A stretch of DNA of 64,000 nucleotides from Scybalomonas sp905214925 (GTDB taxonomy: Bacteria > Bacillota > Clostridia > Lachnospirales > Lachnospiraceae): positions 33,526 through 97,525 of the forward strand of contig CAJMOB010000012.1 in assembly GCA_905214925.1 (NCBI GenBank). The letters are read 5' to 3'. Below are positions 17,349-25,145 of this stretch, one piece after another. The position numbers and the translations under genes are program-made. Positions within the stretch are counted from its first letter, which is position 1, and each line of letters starts with the position of its first letter. The notes beneath the pieces were generated by a model. The model worked only from the letters and a program-made list of their open reading frames with translations. It was not told the DNA's origin and did no database searches.

Positions 17349-17413
17349 TACTCCCGTTTATTTTCCAATATCTCATGTTTCCTTTTCTAATTTCTTCCTT
17401 AAAACAGCTTTAC

Positions 17414-18310
17414 CTATTCTGTTTCTAATAAACGGATATAATGATTTGCCTCTCTTAACACATGATCTGCAAGCAATGGTAAAATGAGAGAAGCGATTTC
17501 ACAATCTAAAATACCCTTCAATCCTGCTTCTTTAAATTCACGATATTTCAGTGTTTCCTTTAAAGATTTCTTCGTCAATTTTTCTAATTCTCCACAAGAA
17601 ATTCCATCGCCCATCTCTAATAGCTTTTCATATTCCATAGCAAAGTGATTAGCATCTCCTATCAATTGTTCTTCTGATGGATCGAGTAATCCACGAATAA
17701 ACAATGCATGTTCCATCATAATACAATTCCAAAAATCTTCTGTTCCCAATAAATTTTTATAAGAAATTCTTCTATTTTGACGAATTCCAATTAAAGTGGA
17801 ACGATATAGCTTTGCTTCTCTTAAAATATGTTTGATTAAAAGTGGGTAGCTTCCATTAAATAAACATCCTTTGGATACTTCTTTTAAAATATCTTCTTTG
17901 AATTCGATCAATCCATTGAGAAGGTGGATGGCTTTTTCATTCAATTGATTTACTGTTTGCATCAATTGTCTATCATTTCTCATTCCACATCCCGCTGTTA
18001 ATTTTTGTTCTCTTTCTGAAATCTCACTATTGATTGGAATCCCTGTTAAAAACTGTGTCTTTTTTTCCGCAGGTATTGTACAGTCCGTCACCAATTCTTT
18101 TGATTTTAAAACATCACTGCTTACGATACCATCACTGATTTTTACAACTTTTTTCAAAAGGTTCTCAAATTCTTCTCTAAAAAACTCCGCCTTTTCTATC
18201 CATTCTTTGTCTTTACATGGAAATCCTGCTTCTAAAAACAGCGCATGTTCTTTCATAATTCTAGCAAAAAATAAATGAGTTTCTATCGAAAATACTACAT
18301 AATTTTTCAT
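17414..18310 (-). CDS. DUF2935 family protein
   Basis: About 298 residues in two homologous halves, each a helical bundle with HLFFARIMKEHALFL or NCIMMEHALFIRGLLDP motifs; DUF2935 is a ferritin-like four-helix fold. Conserved His and Glu residues (ARIMKEHA, MMEHALF, LKHILREA, LADHVLREANHY) suggest a metal site. Function is not established. Start at ATG 18310 or TTG 18316, with AAAGGT upstream. No operon partner. Confidence 0.8.
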   Translation of the reverse strand: MKNYVVFSIETHLFFARIMKEHALFLEAGFPCKDKEWIEKAEFFREEFENLLKKVVKISDGIVSSDVLKSKELVTDCTIPAEKKTQFLTGIPINSEISEREQKLTAGCGMRNDRQLMQTVNQLNEKAIHLLNGLIEFKEDILKEVSKGCLFNGSYPLLIKHILREAKLYRSTLIGIRQNRRISYKNLLGTEDFWNCIMMEHALFIRGLLDPSEEQLIGDANHFAMEYEKLLEMGDGISCGELEKLTKKSLKETLKYREFKEAGLKGILDCEIASLILPLLADHVLREANHYIRLLETE

Positions 18311-18383
18311 ATCCAATCATACCTTTATATTTTAGACTTTTCTCTATCATTATATGCCTGAAACAAAAAAGCGTCCGCTCTTT

Positions 18384-18730
18384 TTAATCGAGTAACCGAG
18401 CAATTGTTTCCTTTTTAATGTCATCTGCCAACCAAGGAATCACTGCAAAATTACCTTTTGAAACTTCATTCACTTTATTAATCCATTGAATTTCATTTTT
18501 TGATTTTGCTTCTAATATTTGATTTGTTGTGTTTGTTGCATACATAGAAGCATTGACAACCCACCATTTATTATGAATCTTGGCTCTTTATAAATCTTCT
18601 TGTAATCTAATTGCCTCATAAACAGGGGTAGTTTCTGCTAATGTTACAATAATTACTTCTGTTTCTGCTTGATTTCTCAGCTTTGGCAATAGTTTCTTTA
18701 CAGAATTAGGAACTTCACCTTGGGCACCAA
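18384..18730 (-). pseudogene. Remnant of arsenical pump ATPase ArsA (C-terminal end)
   Basis: On the minus strand the sequence from about 18725 reads GAQGEVPNSVKKLLPKL, VIIVTLAETTPVYEA and RLQEDL. After an in-frame TAA (18588-18590) the same frame continues NKWWVVNASMYATNTTNQ, EIQWINKVNEVSKGNFAVIP to a TAA at 18384-18386. This matches the C-terminal quarter of ArsA. Both nucleotide-binding P-loops and the stop-free start are missing. No arsB/arsR or acr3 is nearby. It is a relic of an arsenite-resistance gene. Confidence 0.8.
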
Positions 18731-18879
18731 CGAAATACAATATCAAAAACCACTTGATTTTTCTATCGATTCCCCTCATAATAAATATAAGAATATAAAG
18801 AACGGAAATCATTTATAAGTAATATTTCCCCATTTATTAACTATCATAATAGTAATTATTACATTAGAGGTAAAATTCA

Positions 18880-20121
18880 ATGAACATAAAAAACAACATA
18901 ACATTTAAAAATTTATTGCAGCTTATTATCACTTCCCTTGATTATATGGATGAATCTTTAGCTGGACATTCTACACGTATTGCTTATAATATGATGTCTC
19001 TTCTAAAAAACGATTCCCGATTCACTTATGAAGAAATCTGTAAAATCACTTGGTCTTCTCTCTTTCATGATATTGGAATGTTAGAAAAAAGACCGATTGC
19101 TGATTTAATCGCAGGAGAAGAAAACAGTGCCTTTTCTCATGCAGAATATGGTTCATTATTTATGAAATATTTTAGTCCATTTCCTGAATATCATGTTATA
19201 ATTAAGTATCACCATACTCCTTATCATAAATTAACGACAATGGATCTTGATGAAAAAACAAAAGATCTATGTGCCTTTATTTATATTATTGATAAACTTG
19301 ATCTGTATCAAGTTTGTAATAAGGAACCAAACATAGAACAACTGACACAACAATATACGCCAGAAATTAGAGATGCAATTAAACACTATGTATCCATTAG
19401 ACAGGAACTATCTCAAGAAGAAATGCAAACTGCATTGCTGTCTTACCTAGAAAATATGGAGTTAACCGAAGAACAGCAAGTTGCATTTTTAAATATTTTA
19501 ATCAATTCCTTTGACTTCCGTAGCCGTTATACAGCCATTCATTGTGCAACGGTTACTGCAATCAGTGACTGTTTAGCAAAAATTTATAACTTAGACGAAG
19601 AAACGAGTCAAAAAATTCATCTAGGAGCTATGCTTCATGATATGGGAAAAATCGCAATTCCACATCGAATCTTAGAATCTCCAGATAAATTAAATGCTGA
19701 AGACTGGGAAATCATGGAGTCCCACGCTTTACTTACAGAAAAGATTTTAAAAGATCGAGTGGACGATACCGTTCTTAAAATTGCAATTCGCCATCACGAA
19801 CGTTTGGATGGGACAGGATATCCTTATCAAATTTCTGAAAAAGATTTAACACTTCCTGAACGCATCGTTGCTGTCGCTGATATTATTAGCGCGTTATCAC
19901 AAGATCGTAGCTATAAAAAAGCATTTTCTCTTGATAAAATTTGTGAAATTATAACTGAAATGAGTGAAAGCGGAAAAATTTGTCCATCTGTTTGTGCGTC
20001 TTTCTTATCTTATAAAAATGAAATCTATGACTACATAATGGAAATCGCAGAAAATAGAAAAAAACAGTATGAACAAATTACCAATGATTATAAGCACTTT
20101 GCAGAGTCAAATGAACGATAA
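18880..20121 (+). CDS. Tandem HD-domain protein with HD-GYP domain
   Basis: 413 residues. The first HD domain spans about 20-140 (H30, HD 63-64, H87, HH 111-112). The second, at about 215-390, has the HD-GYP hallmarks HDMGK (253-257) and HHERLDGTGYP (305-315), typical of c-di-GMP phosphodiesterases. There is no sensory or membrane domain, so it is cytoplasmic. The ribosome binding site AGAGG precedes the ATG. Stands alone. The substrate could be c-di-GMP or another cyclic dinucleotide. Confidence 0.85.
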   Translation: MNIKNNITFKNLLQLIITSLDYMDESLAGHSTRIAYNMMSLLKNDSRFTYEEICKITWSSLFHDIGMLEKRPIADLIAGEENSAFSHAEYGSLFMKYFSPFPEYHVIIKYHHTPYHKLTTMDLDEKTKDLCAFIYIIDKLDLYQVCNKEPNIEQLTQQYTPEIRDAIKHYVSIRQELSQEEMQTALLSYLENMELTEEQQVAFLNILINSFDFRSRYTAIHCATVTAISDCLAKIYNLDEETSQKIHLGAMLHDMGKIAIPHRILESPDKLNAEDWEIMESHALLTEKILKDRVDDTVLKIAIRHHERLDGTGYPYQISEKDLTLPERIVAVADIISALSQDRSYKKAFSLDKICEIITEMSESGKICPSVCASFLSYKNEIYDYIMEIAENRKKQYEQITNDYKHFAESNER

Positions 20122-20186
20122 GAAACACATTTCATTTGTCTTTCGTGTTAATGAGAAGCATGCTTTGCGAACTTCTCATCGTTCAT
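20111..20186 (+). other. Nested inverted repeats at the HD-GYP gene end
   Basis: Outer arms ATGAACGAT (20111-20119) and ATCGTTCAT (20178-20186) enclose two further hairpins: AACAC…GTGTT and ATGAGAAG…CTTCTCAT. Together they would form a three-way junction. The 5' outer arm overlaps the stop codon region. Possibly a 3'-UTR structure or terminator component. Confidence 0.4.
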
Positions 20187-20204
20187 AAATTTTAATACAA
20201 TAAT

Positions 20205-20241
20205 AAAAGAGCAGTCCTTTTTTCTAGAACTGCTCTTTCTT
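20205..20241 (-). terminator. Terminator of the pstS-like gene
   Basis: AAAGAGCAGT paired with ACTGCTCTTT, T-rich after the arm on the minus strand. Confidence 0.75.
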
Positions 20242-20278
20242 ATAGAATATTATTTCTTTTTATCTAGTAAAAATTATT

Positions 20279-21172
20279 TTATCTTTGTACCGTCATTTTA
20301 GAAGTAACACCATATCCTTGTTCTTCTAATTTTCCACTATATTCATCTGACATAATGTAATCAATATAAGCTTTTACCGCTCCTGTTGCCTCTCCTTTTG
20401 TATACATATGTTCATATCCCCATACTGGATAAGTTCCATTATAAGTATTTTCTAAAGAAGGCTCTACCCCATCGATTGCTACGGTACTTACTTTATCGTT
20501 ATTTACTAAGTAGGATAATGCAACGTAACCAATCGCGCCTTTATTATCTGCGACACTTTGAATTAATGTTCCTGAATCATCGGTTTCTAAAGCGGAACCA
20601 GAAGCTTCTTCATTTCCATCTAAAGCATATTCTTGAAATAGTGCTCTTGTACCTGATGTCTCAGGGCGAGTTACTAAAAGAATTTCTTCATCAGGCCCTC
20701 CAACTGCATTCCAATTTTTTACTTTTCCTGTAAAGATATCAATTAACTGCTGTTTTGTTAAACTCTTGATATCTGCTGCTAAGTCATGATTAATGACTGG
20801 TGCCATTGTTACAACACATACTTTGTGATCAACAAGCTCTGTAGCTTGTGCTGCCTCTAATTTATCTTCGGCTGCCACATCGGAGTTTCCAATATCCACC
20901 GTTCCATCGGATACTTGTTTTAATCCTGTACCAGAACCACCTGCATTTAATGTAATAGAAACATCTGGATTTTTCTCCTTAAATGCATCTGCGGCATTTT
21001 GTGCCAATGGAAGAAGCGCTGATGAACCAGAGCCTATAACTGTCCCTGACACACTTGAACTATCAGAACTTCCTGAACCACCTGTATTTGTATTACCATT
21101 TCCACAAGCCACAAAACTCATAGTCATAACACCTGTAATTACGAACGCTGTAAGTTTTTTCCATATTCTCAT
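20279..21172 (-). CDS. pstS: Phosphate ABC transporter substrate-binding lipoprotein PstS
   Basis: About 297 residues. Lipoprotein signal with FVACG lipobox, a Gly/Ser linker, then PstS features: GSGSSALLPLAQ, GGSGTGLKQV, IGNSDVA and the phosphate-binding SGTRALF segment. ATG at 21172 is chosen because GGAG stands 8 bases upstream; the longest frame begins 21 codons earlier. pstCAB and phoU are not adjacent, so it is an orphan receptor here. A divergent Crp/Fnr regulator is next to it. Regulation by phosphate is likely but no Pho box was identified. Confidence 0.88.
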   Translation of the reverse strand: MRIWKKLTAFVITGVMTMSFVACGNGNTNTGGSGSSDSSSVSGTVIGSGSSALLPLAQNAADAFKEKNPDVSITLNAGGSGTGLKQVSDGTVDIGNSDVAAEDKLEAAQATELVDHKVCVVTMAPVINHDLAADIKSLTKQQLIDIFTGKVKNWNAVGGPDEEILLVTRPETSGTRALFQEYALDGNEEASGSALETDDSGTLIQSVADNKGAIGYVALSYLVNNDKVSTVAIDGVEPSLENTYNGTYPVWGYEHMYTKGEATGAVKAYIDYIMSDEYSGKLEEQGYGVTSKMTVQR

Positions 21173-21393
21173 ATTCATTTCTCCTTTTTCACATAAGATA
21201 ATGATATTACCTTCAACTGCTTGACTGGATATCAATTGAAAATAATATTTTCTTTGTTTTTACACTATATCTTTCTTATGTTAAATGTAAAATCGATTCT
21301 ATGTTAACTTCATGTGAAAAAAATAAGTTTACTCTTTTTCTATTTCCTATATAATTTTTATAGAATCATTTTAAGAAAGGAATTTTCTCTTCT

Positions 21394-22083
21394 ATGGAAA
21401 ATAATATAAAAAAACTCATTGACCATTGCTCTGTTTGTCATGGTTTTACTTGTGAACAACTAAAACAGCTTTTACAGGAAAACCAAGGATTCATTAAAAA
21501 TTATAAAAAGGGGAGTTCTATTTTTACAGAAACAGAACGTCCCACTCGTTTTTTTATTTTAATTGATGGAAAGGTAAATATTTTAAGAAATACATTCAAT
21601 GGAAAGCGAATCTTAATGACTACGATAGAAAATATTGGGGATATTTTTGGAGAAGTCTATTTATTTATTCATAAGGAACAGTATGAAATGACTGCCGAAG
21701 CCGTAGAAGATTCTGTTGTTTTAGAACTTTCTAATCACATTTTCACAGAATCTTTTCCTAATTCTCCACAGTTATCGGAAACTCTTCGTAATAATCTTCT
21801 TCATATTTTTGCCCACAAAGCCTATTTATTGAGTCGAAAAGTTCAAATGCTTAGCACCTCCAATATTCGAGAAAAAATAGCGTGGTACCTAATTGAACAC
21901 CAAAAAAAAGATGGCTCATTAGAGGGAAACTTTAAACGAGAATATATGGCTGATTATATGAATGTTACAAGACCTTCTCTTTCAAGAGAACTAAGTAACA
22001 TGCAAAAAGAAGGAATTTTATCCCTTCACGGTCGTAATATTATCATTGAAAACCAAGAAAAACTAGAGTCTTATTTGTTGTAA
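21394..22083 (+). CDS. Crp/Fnr-family transcriptional regulator
   Basis: 229 residues: cyclic-nucleotide-binding-type beta-barrel (about 25-130, with DGKVNILRNT and IGDIFGEVYLF), dimer helix, and Crp-type HTH near 190-210 (MNVTRPSLSRELSNMQKEG). Two N-terminal Cys (C12 and C15, plus C20) could bind a metal or cluster as in Fnr-like sensors, but this is inference. It is divergent from pstS and precedes the cupin/ferredoxin genes, before which a perfect palindrome is found. Confidence 0.87.
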   Translation: MENNIKKLIDHCSVCHGFTCEQLKQLLQENQGFIKNYKKGSSIFTETERPTRFFILIDGKVNILRNTFNGKRILMTTIENIGDIFGEVYLFIHKEQYEMTAEAVEDSVVLELSNHIFTESFPNSPQLSETLRNNLLHIFAHKAYLLSRKVQMLSTSNIREKIAWYLIEHQKKDGSLEGNFKREYMADYMNVTRPSLSRELSNMQKEGILSLHGRNIIIENQEKLESYLL

Positions 22084-22186
22084 CACTTAGAAATCTGCTA
22101 TTGGAATCCCTACCATAAGAAAACTCCAAACAATGTTATCACTTTTTATCATATCGTGGCATCAAACATACTATTTCATTATTTTC

Positions 22187-22200
22187 GTAACATATGTTAC
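22187..22200. promoter_or_regulatory. Perfect 14-base palindrome, probable operator
   Basis: GTAACATATGTTAC lies between the Crp/Fnr gene and the cupin gene, 66 bases before its start. Its two-fold symmetry fits a dimeric Crp/Fnr-type regulator. The assignment is inferred. Confidence 0.5.
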
Positions 22201-22265
22201 TGATTTTTCTCTTACCATATTTTATAATAGCATTACAAACAACGGAAAAGAAAGGAACGAGAAAT

Positions 22266-22598
22266 ATGAGCGAAATTATGAAAAATATTAATAAATCAGA
22301 AGTATTAGTTCTAAAAGATGAAGTTTCCTATCAAGAAGGACAAATTGTCAGCAAAACATTGATCCAAAATCAAGCACTTAGTATTACTTTATTCGCTTTT
22401 GATAAAGGAGAAGAAATTAGCACACATGAGTCCAAAGGAGATGCTTTTGTCACTTGTCTCGATGGAATCGGTGAAATTACAATCGACGGACAAAAATACG
22501 AATTAAAAGAAGGCCAATCCATTGTCATGCCAGCAAACCATCCTCATGCTGTATTTGCAAAAGAAACATTTAAGATGATGTTAGTTGTGGCATTTTAG
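22266..22598 (+). CDS. Small cupin-domain protein
   Basis: 110 residues, a single-domain cupin. It shows the G-x5-H-x-S-x-GDAF and GQSIVMPANHPHAVFA motifs of the double-stranded beta-helix. Two histidines (H59-like in STHESKGDA and HPHA) could bind a metal. ATG at 22266 follows AAAGGAACG; the 24-codon upward extension lacks a ribosome binding site. Followed by a ferredoxin gene after 70 bases, possibly cotranscribed. Substrate unknown. Confidence 0.8.
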   Translation: MSEIMKNINKSEVLVLKDEVSYQEGQIVSKTLIQNQALSITLFAFDKGEEISTHESKGDAFVTCLDGIGEITIDGQKYELKEGQSIVMPANHPHAVFAKETFKMMLVVAF

Positions 22599-22668
22599 AC
22601 ATAGAAATAAAATCAATAAAATTTTAAACAAGAAATGATAGAAAGATTATATTTTGGAGGTAATTTTT

Positions 22669-22851
22669 ATGAAAGCATATGTAAATGAAGATTGTATCGG
22701 CTGTGGAGCTTGTAACTCCATTTGTGAAGAAGTATTTAAAATGACAGATAGTGGCGTTGCAGAAGCAATTGGGGAAGTTCCAGCTGAATTTGAAGAAGCA
22801 GCAAAGGAAGCTTGTACTGGTTGTCCTGTGGGCGCAATTGAATTAAGCTAA
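22669..22851 (+). CDS. Single-cluster [4Fe-4S] ferredoxin
   Basis: 60 residues, with CIGCGACNSIC near the N-terminus and ACTGCPVGAIEL near the end. Three N-terminal Cys plus the CP Cys ligate one [4Fe-4S] cluster as in Thermotoga-type ferredoxins; the remaining two Cys are placed for a disulfide. GGAGG lies 8 bases before the ATG at 22669. It is a low-potential electron carrier with no fixed partner visible. Confidence 0.9.
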   Translation: MKAYVNEDCIGCGACNSICEEVFKMTDSGVAEAIGEVPAEFEEAAKEACTGCPVGAIELS

Positions 22852-22857
22852 TGTTAT

Positions 22858-22894
22858 AAAAAGCACCCGTTTCTTTTTGAAATGAGTGCTTTTT
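22858..22894 (+). terminator. Terminator after the ferredoxin gene
   Basis: AAAAAGCAC paired with GTGCTTTTT, followed by TATCG; ends the cupin/ferredoxin unit. Confidence 0.75.
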
Positions 22895-23002
22895 ATCGTT
22901 CTATTTTTAATATTTTTGCCTTATTTTTTCTCAACATAAAATAGGTGTTCCATACGCTTCTCTTAAACAAAAAGGAAAGAAGCTTTTTATTGCTTATCCT
23001 TT

Positions 23003-23674
23003 TCATTTTGGCAAATACTCTTGTAATAAATCCATATTCAGAATACAGAGCCTCCTTCGGTTTAATTCTACCATTTTCTTATTGACAAGATGTTTGAATT
23101 GCCTTGAAACAGTCTCCCTTTTTGCCCCTAGCATTTCCGCTAAAAAAGAAATCGTAATATCGAATTTTACTTCGATACCTCTTTCTGTCTCCACTCCAAA
23201 ATCTCTTCCTAACTTCCATATTTTTGATGCTAATTGTTGATCCATACGGACAGCATTTGGTGTATTTTTTAACTGTCGATAAAGTCTTCTTATTTTACTT
23301 GCCATAGATTCCATCATGGCTTCTGCTACAGAAAAATCATTTTCCATAATCATTCGTAATTTTCTTTTATCAATGGAAACTATCTCACATTCACTCAACG
23401 GTTCCGCATAAATAGAGGCAAACTCTTTTTGTACCATTACTTCATTTAATATTTCCCCCGCTTTACAAATAAAAATCACCTTTTTTTCGTGGTTACTGCT
23501 AATTTTATATAGAGAAACATAGCCTGAGAGCAGAAAATAAAAACATCCAACCTCTTCTTTATCTCGAAAAATCGCCTCTCCTTTTTTATAATTCCGAACA
23601 CGAGCATAGTTAGAAAATAATCTCTTACTTTCCTCTGATGCCTCTTTTAAAATATTAATTTTCTTCTCATACAT
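23003..23674 (-). CDS. Crp/Fnr-family transcriptional regulator
   Basis: 223 residues. The cyclic-nucleotide-binding fold occupies about 20-130 (CFYFLLSGYVSLYKI) and the HTH lies at 175-195 (SFLAEMLGAKRETVSRQFKHL, quoted in part). It lacks an Fnr-type N-terminal cysteine set. AAAGGAGG lies 12 bases upstream. It is divergent from the superoxide dismutase gene, suggesting a link to oxidative stress control, which is inference. Confidence 0.87.
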   Translation of the reverse strand: MYEKKINILKEASEESKRLFSNYARVRNYKKGEAIFRDKEEVGCFYFLLSGYVSLYKISSNHEKKVIFICKAGEILNEVMVQKEFASIYAEPLSECEIVSIDKRKLRMIMENDFSVAEAMMESMASKIRRLYRQLKNTPNAVRMDQQLASKIWKLGRDFGVETERGIEVKFDITISFLAEMLGAKRETVSRQFKHLVNKKMVELNRRRLCILNMDLLQEYLPK

Positions 23675-23978
23675 AACAAACTACTTCCTCCTTTGTATCA
23701 TTGTTACACTATCCTCATCCTTTATTCATCCTCTTTATTATCCTTTTCATTCTTTATTTATGTACTTTTTCTTATTGTGAAATTATTAACATTGATACAT
23801 CTCTTCTATCATAGTTCCAACACAAATGTTTTTATTGGAACTGTCTCATGATTCTTTATCCATTTCAATTACTCTTCTTTCTTTTATTATAACATAATGA
23901 GTAAATTTTCCTATCGGTGAACAAAACTTTCTTACACCCATATACTATTATTAATGATTAAGAAAAGGAATTTTTATC
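23675..23978. promoter_or_regulatory. Divergent intergenic region between Crp/Fnr and SOD
   Basis: 304 bases without a gene. An imperfect Crp-like dyad, TGTGA-N6-TAACA, sits at 23776-23791. A candidate for autoregulation and for sod control; otherwise AT-rich. Confidence 0.35.
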
Positions 23979-24617
23979 TTGAATGAACATTATCCATTTA
24001 CCAATCCCCCTCTACCCTACGCTTATGATGCTTTAGAACCATTTATCGACACAAAGACAATGGAACTTCATCATAATAGGCATCTTCAAACCTATGTGGA
24101 CAACTTGAATAAAACGCTGGCAAGCTATCCTGAGTACCAAATTCTTTCTTTAGAACAACTACTCTTATACTACCCACATTTCCCAAGAGCATTGCAAACA
24201 CCGATTCGCAATAACGCTGGGGGTGTTTATAACCATATTTTCTACTTTTCCAACTTGACCCCAAAAGAAGAGAAACCATTTCCAAGTTTTTTAGGAAATC
24301 GTCTCTCTATCACCTTTGGAAGTATTGAAAACTTTATAAAGCAACTTTCTGCTGCCGCTCTATCCGTTTTTGGTTCTGGATACGCATGGCTTATACTGGA
24401 TCATCTAGGAAACTTAAAAATTACGACAACGGCCAATCAAAATACGCCTTTTTCCTTCTCTGTAAGACCACTTCTTAACATTGATGTTTGGGAACACGCC
24501 TATTATTTGAAACACTATAATGTTCGGGCTGATTATATTACCGATTGGTCCCAAATCATCAATTGGGAACAGGTCGAAAAAAATTATCGAAGTGCCCTCG
24601 CACTTTTCTCCTTATAA
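23979..24617 (+). CDS. sodA: Fe/Mn superoxide dismutase
   Basis: 212 residues, start codon TTG with AAAAGGAA 8 bases upstream. Metal ligands can be placed: first His in ELHHNRHLQTYV, second His in GGVYNHIFYF, then Asp and His in NIDVWEHAYYLKHYN. Superoxide is converted to O2 and H2O2 in the cytoplasm. Metal choice (Fe or Mn) cannot be told safely. A SOD in an anaerobe fits transient oxygen exposure. It is divergent from a Crp/Fnr gene. Confidence 0.88.
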   Translation: MNEHYPFTNPPLPYAYDALEPFIDTKTMELHHNRHLQTYVDNLNKTLASYPEYQILSLEQLLLYYPHFPRALQTPIRNNAGGVYNHIFYFSNLTPKEEKPFPSFLGNRLSITFGSIENFIKQLSAAALSVFGSGYAWLILDHLGNLKITTTANQNTPFSFSVRPLLNIDVWEHAYYLKHYNVRADYITDWSQIINWEQVEKNYRSALALFSL

Positions 24618-24688
24618 TTATTTTTTATTATCAAACGAACTTGTTGTTTTTATTATAAATTTCTGAAAAATAATCATTATAAAATCAT

Positions 24689-24717
24689 TTGACAGAGAAA
24701 CTTTTCTATGCTATAGT
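24689..24717 (+). promoter_or_regulatory. Promoter of the aspS leader
   Basis: TTGACA (24689-24694), 17-base spacer, TATAGT (24712-24717). Near consensus; the transcript would start around 24724, about 420 bases before the synthetase gene. Confidence 0.75.
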
Positions 24718-24746
24718 ATTAAAAAATTATAGGCGAGGTAAAAATT

Positions 24747-24794
24747 ATGCATATTCTACTACTTACTCAATTAAAAGGTGACGACGATCGTTAG
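24747..24794 (+). CDS. Leader peptide with three consecutive Asp codons
   Basis: Fifteen-residue ORF MHILLLTQLKGDDDR, ending in TAG. Ribosome binding site GGCGAGG lies 8 bases before the ATG. Codons 12-14 are GAC GAC GAT, immediately before Arg and the stop. The gene after the leader terminator is an aspartyl-tRNA synthetase. This is the classic logic of leader-peptide attenuation: scarcity of Asp-tRNA would stall the ribosome at the Asp codons. I know of no described Asp-specific example of this kind; novelty is my inference. Confidence 0.65.
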   Translation: MHILLLTQLKGDDDR

Positions 24795-24849
24795 CGGTTG
24801 TAGCTATGAGTTTTTCATAGGTGCAATCGCTTTGACTGTTGCACCTATG
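24793..24849 (+). promoter_or_regulatory. Mutually exclusive hairpins after the leader peptide
   Basis: Hairpin A pairs AGCGGTTG (24793-24800, overlapping the leader stop) with CAATCGCT (24824-24831), and inside it CTATGA with TCATAG. Hairpin B pairs CATAGGTGCAA (24816-24826) with TTGCACCTATG (24839-24849). A and B share 24816-24831 and cannot coexist. The position of the ribosome would decide which forms. Confidence 0.55.
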
Positions 24850-24870
24850 TGGAATATGCAATTACAAATG

Positions 24871-25005
24871 GAGAAAGTTTTTTCTATCCTATAACAGCAT
24901 TTATTATGACTAATAAACGATGAAACTTTCTCTTACTCTTCTATTTTTTTATAATATAATCTATTTTCTTTTAGAAAAGTCTTGCACAAAAATAGATTAT
25001 ATTAT
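24871..25005 (+). other. Two further long hairpins in the aspS leader
   Basis: GAGAAAGTTT (24871-24880) pairs with AAACTTTCTC (24923-24932). Next, a 17-bp stem pairs 24951-24967 with 24989-25005 around a 21-base loop. Both lie between the switch hairpins and the terminator, and may be part of the signalling relay. Confidence 0.5.
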
Positions 25006-25016
25006 TGTCTTTGCAG

Positions 25017-25063
25017 AAAAGAACCACATTGGTGAATGAAGTTACCGATGTGGTTCTTTTTTT
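25017..25063 (+). terminator. Leader (attenuator) terminator before aspS
   Basis: 13-bp stem AAAAGAACCACAT/ATGTGGTTCTTTT with trailing Ts, 83 bases before the synthetase start. No T-box core (AGGGTGGNACCGCG) is present. Confidence 0.8.
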
Positions 25064-25101
25064 GCTTCTCATCGTTACATGAAGACAAGGAGTTAGCAAC
25101 T

Positions 25102-25116
25102 ATGCTTGCTAACTAA
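25102..25116 (+). other. Possible minimal ORF MLAN before aspS
   Basis: AAGGAG at 25087-25092, then ATG CTT GCT AAC TAA. GTTAGCA and TGCTAAC around it pair. The Asn codon is notable beside a synthetase that may charge tRNA(Asn), but a four-codon ORF can arise by chance. Confidence 0.2.
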
Positions 25117-25145
25117 CAAAAAATTTAATTTTAGGAGGTTATTTT

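Noticed and set aside
24793..25063. T-box leader for aspS
   Set aside because: The AGGGTGGNACCGCG core is absent. The short coding leader with Asp codons explains the layout better.
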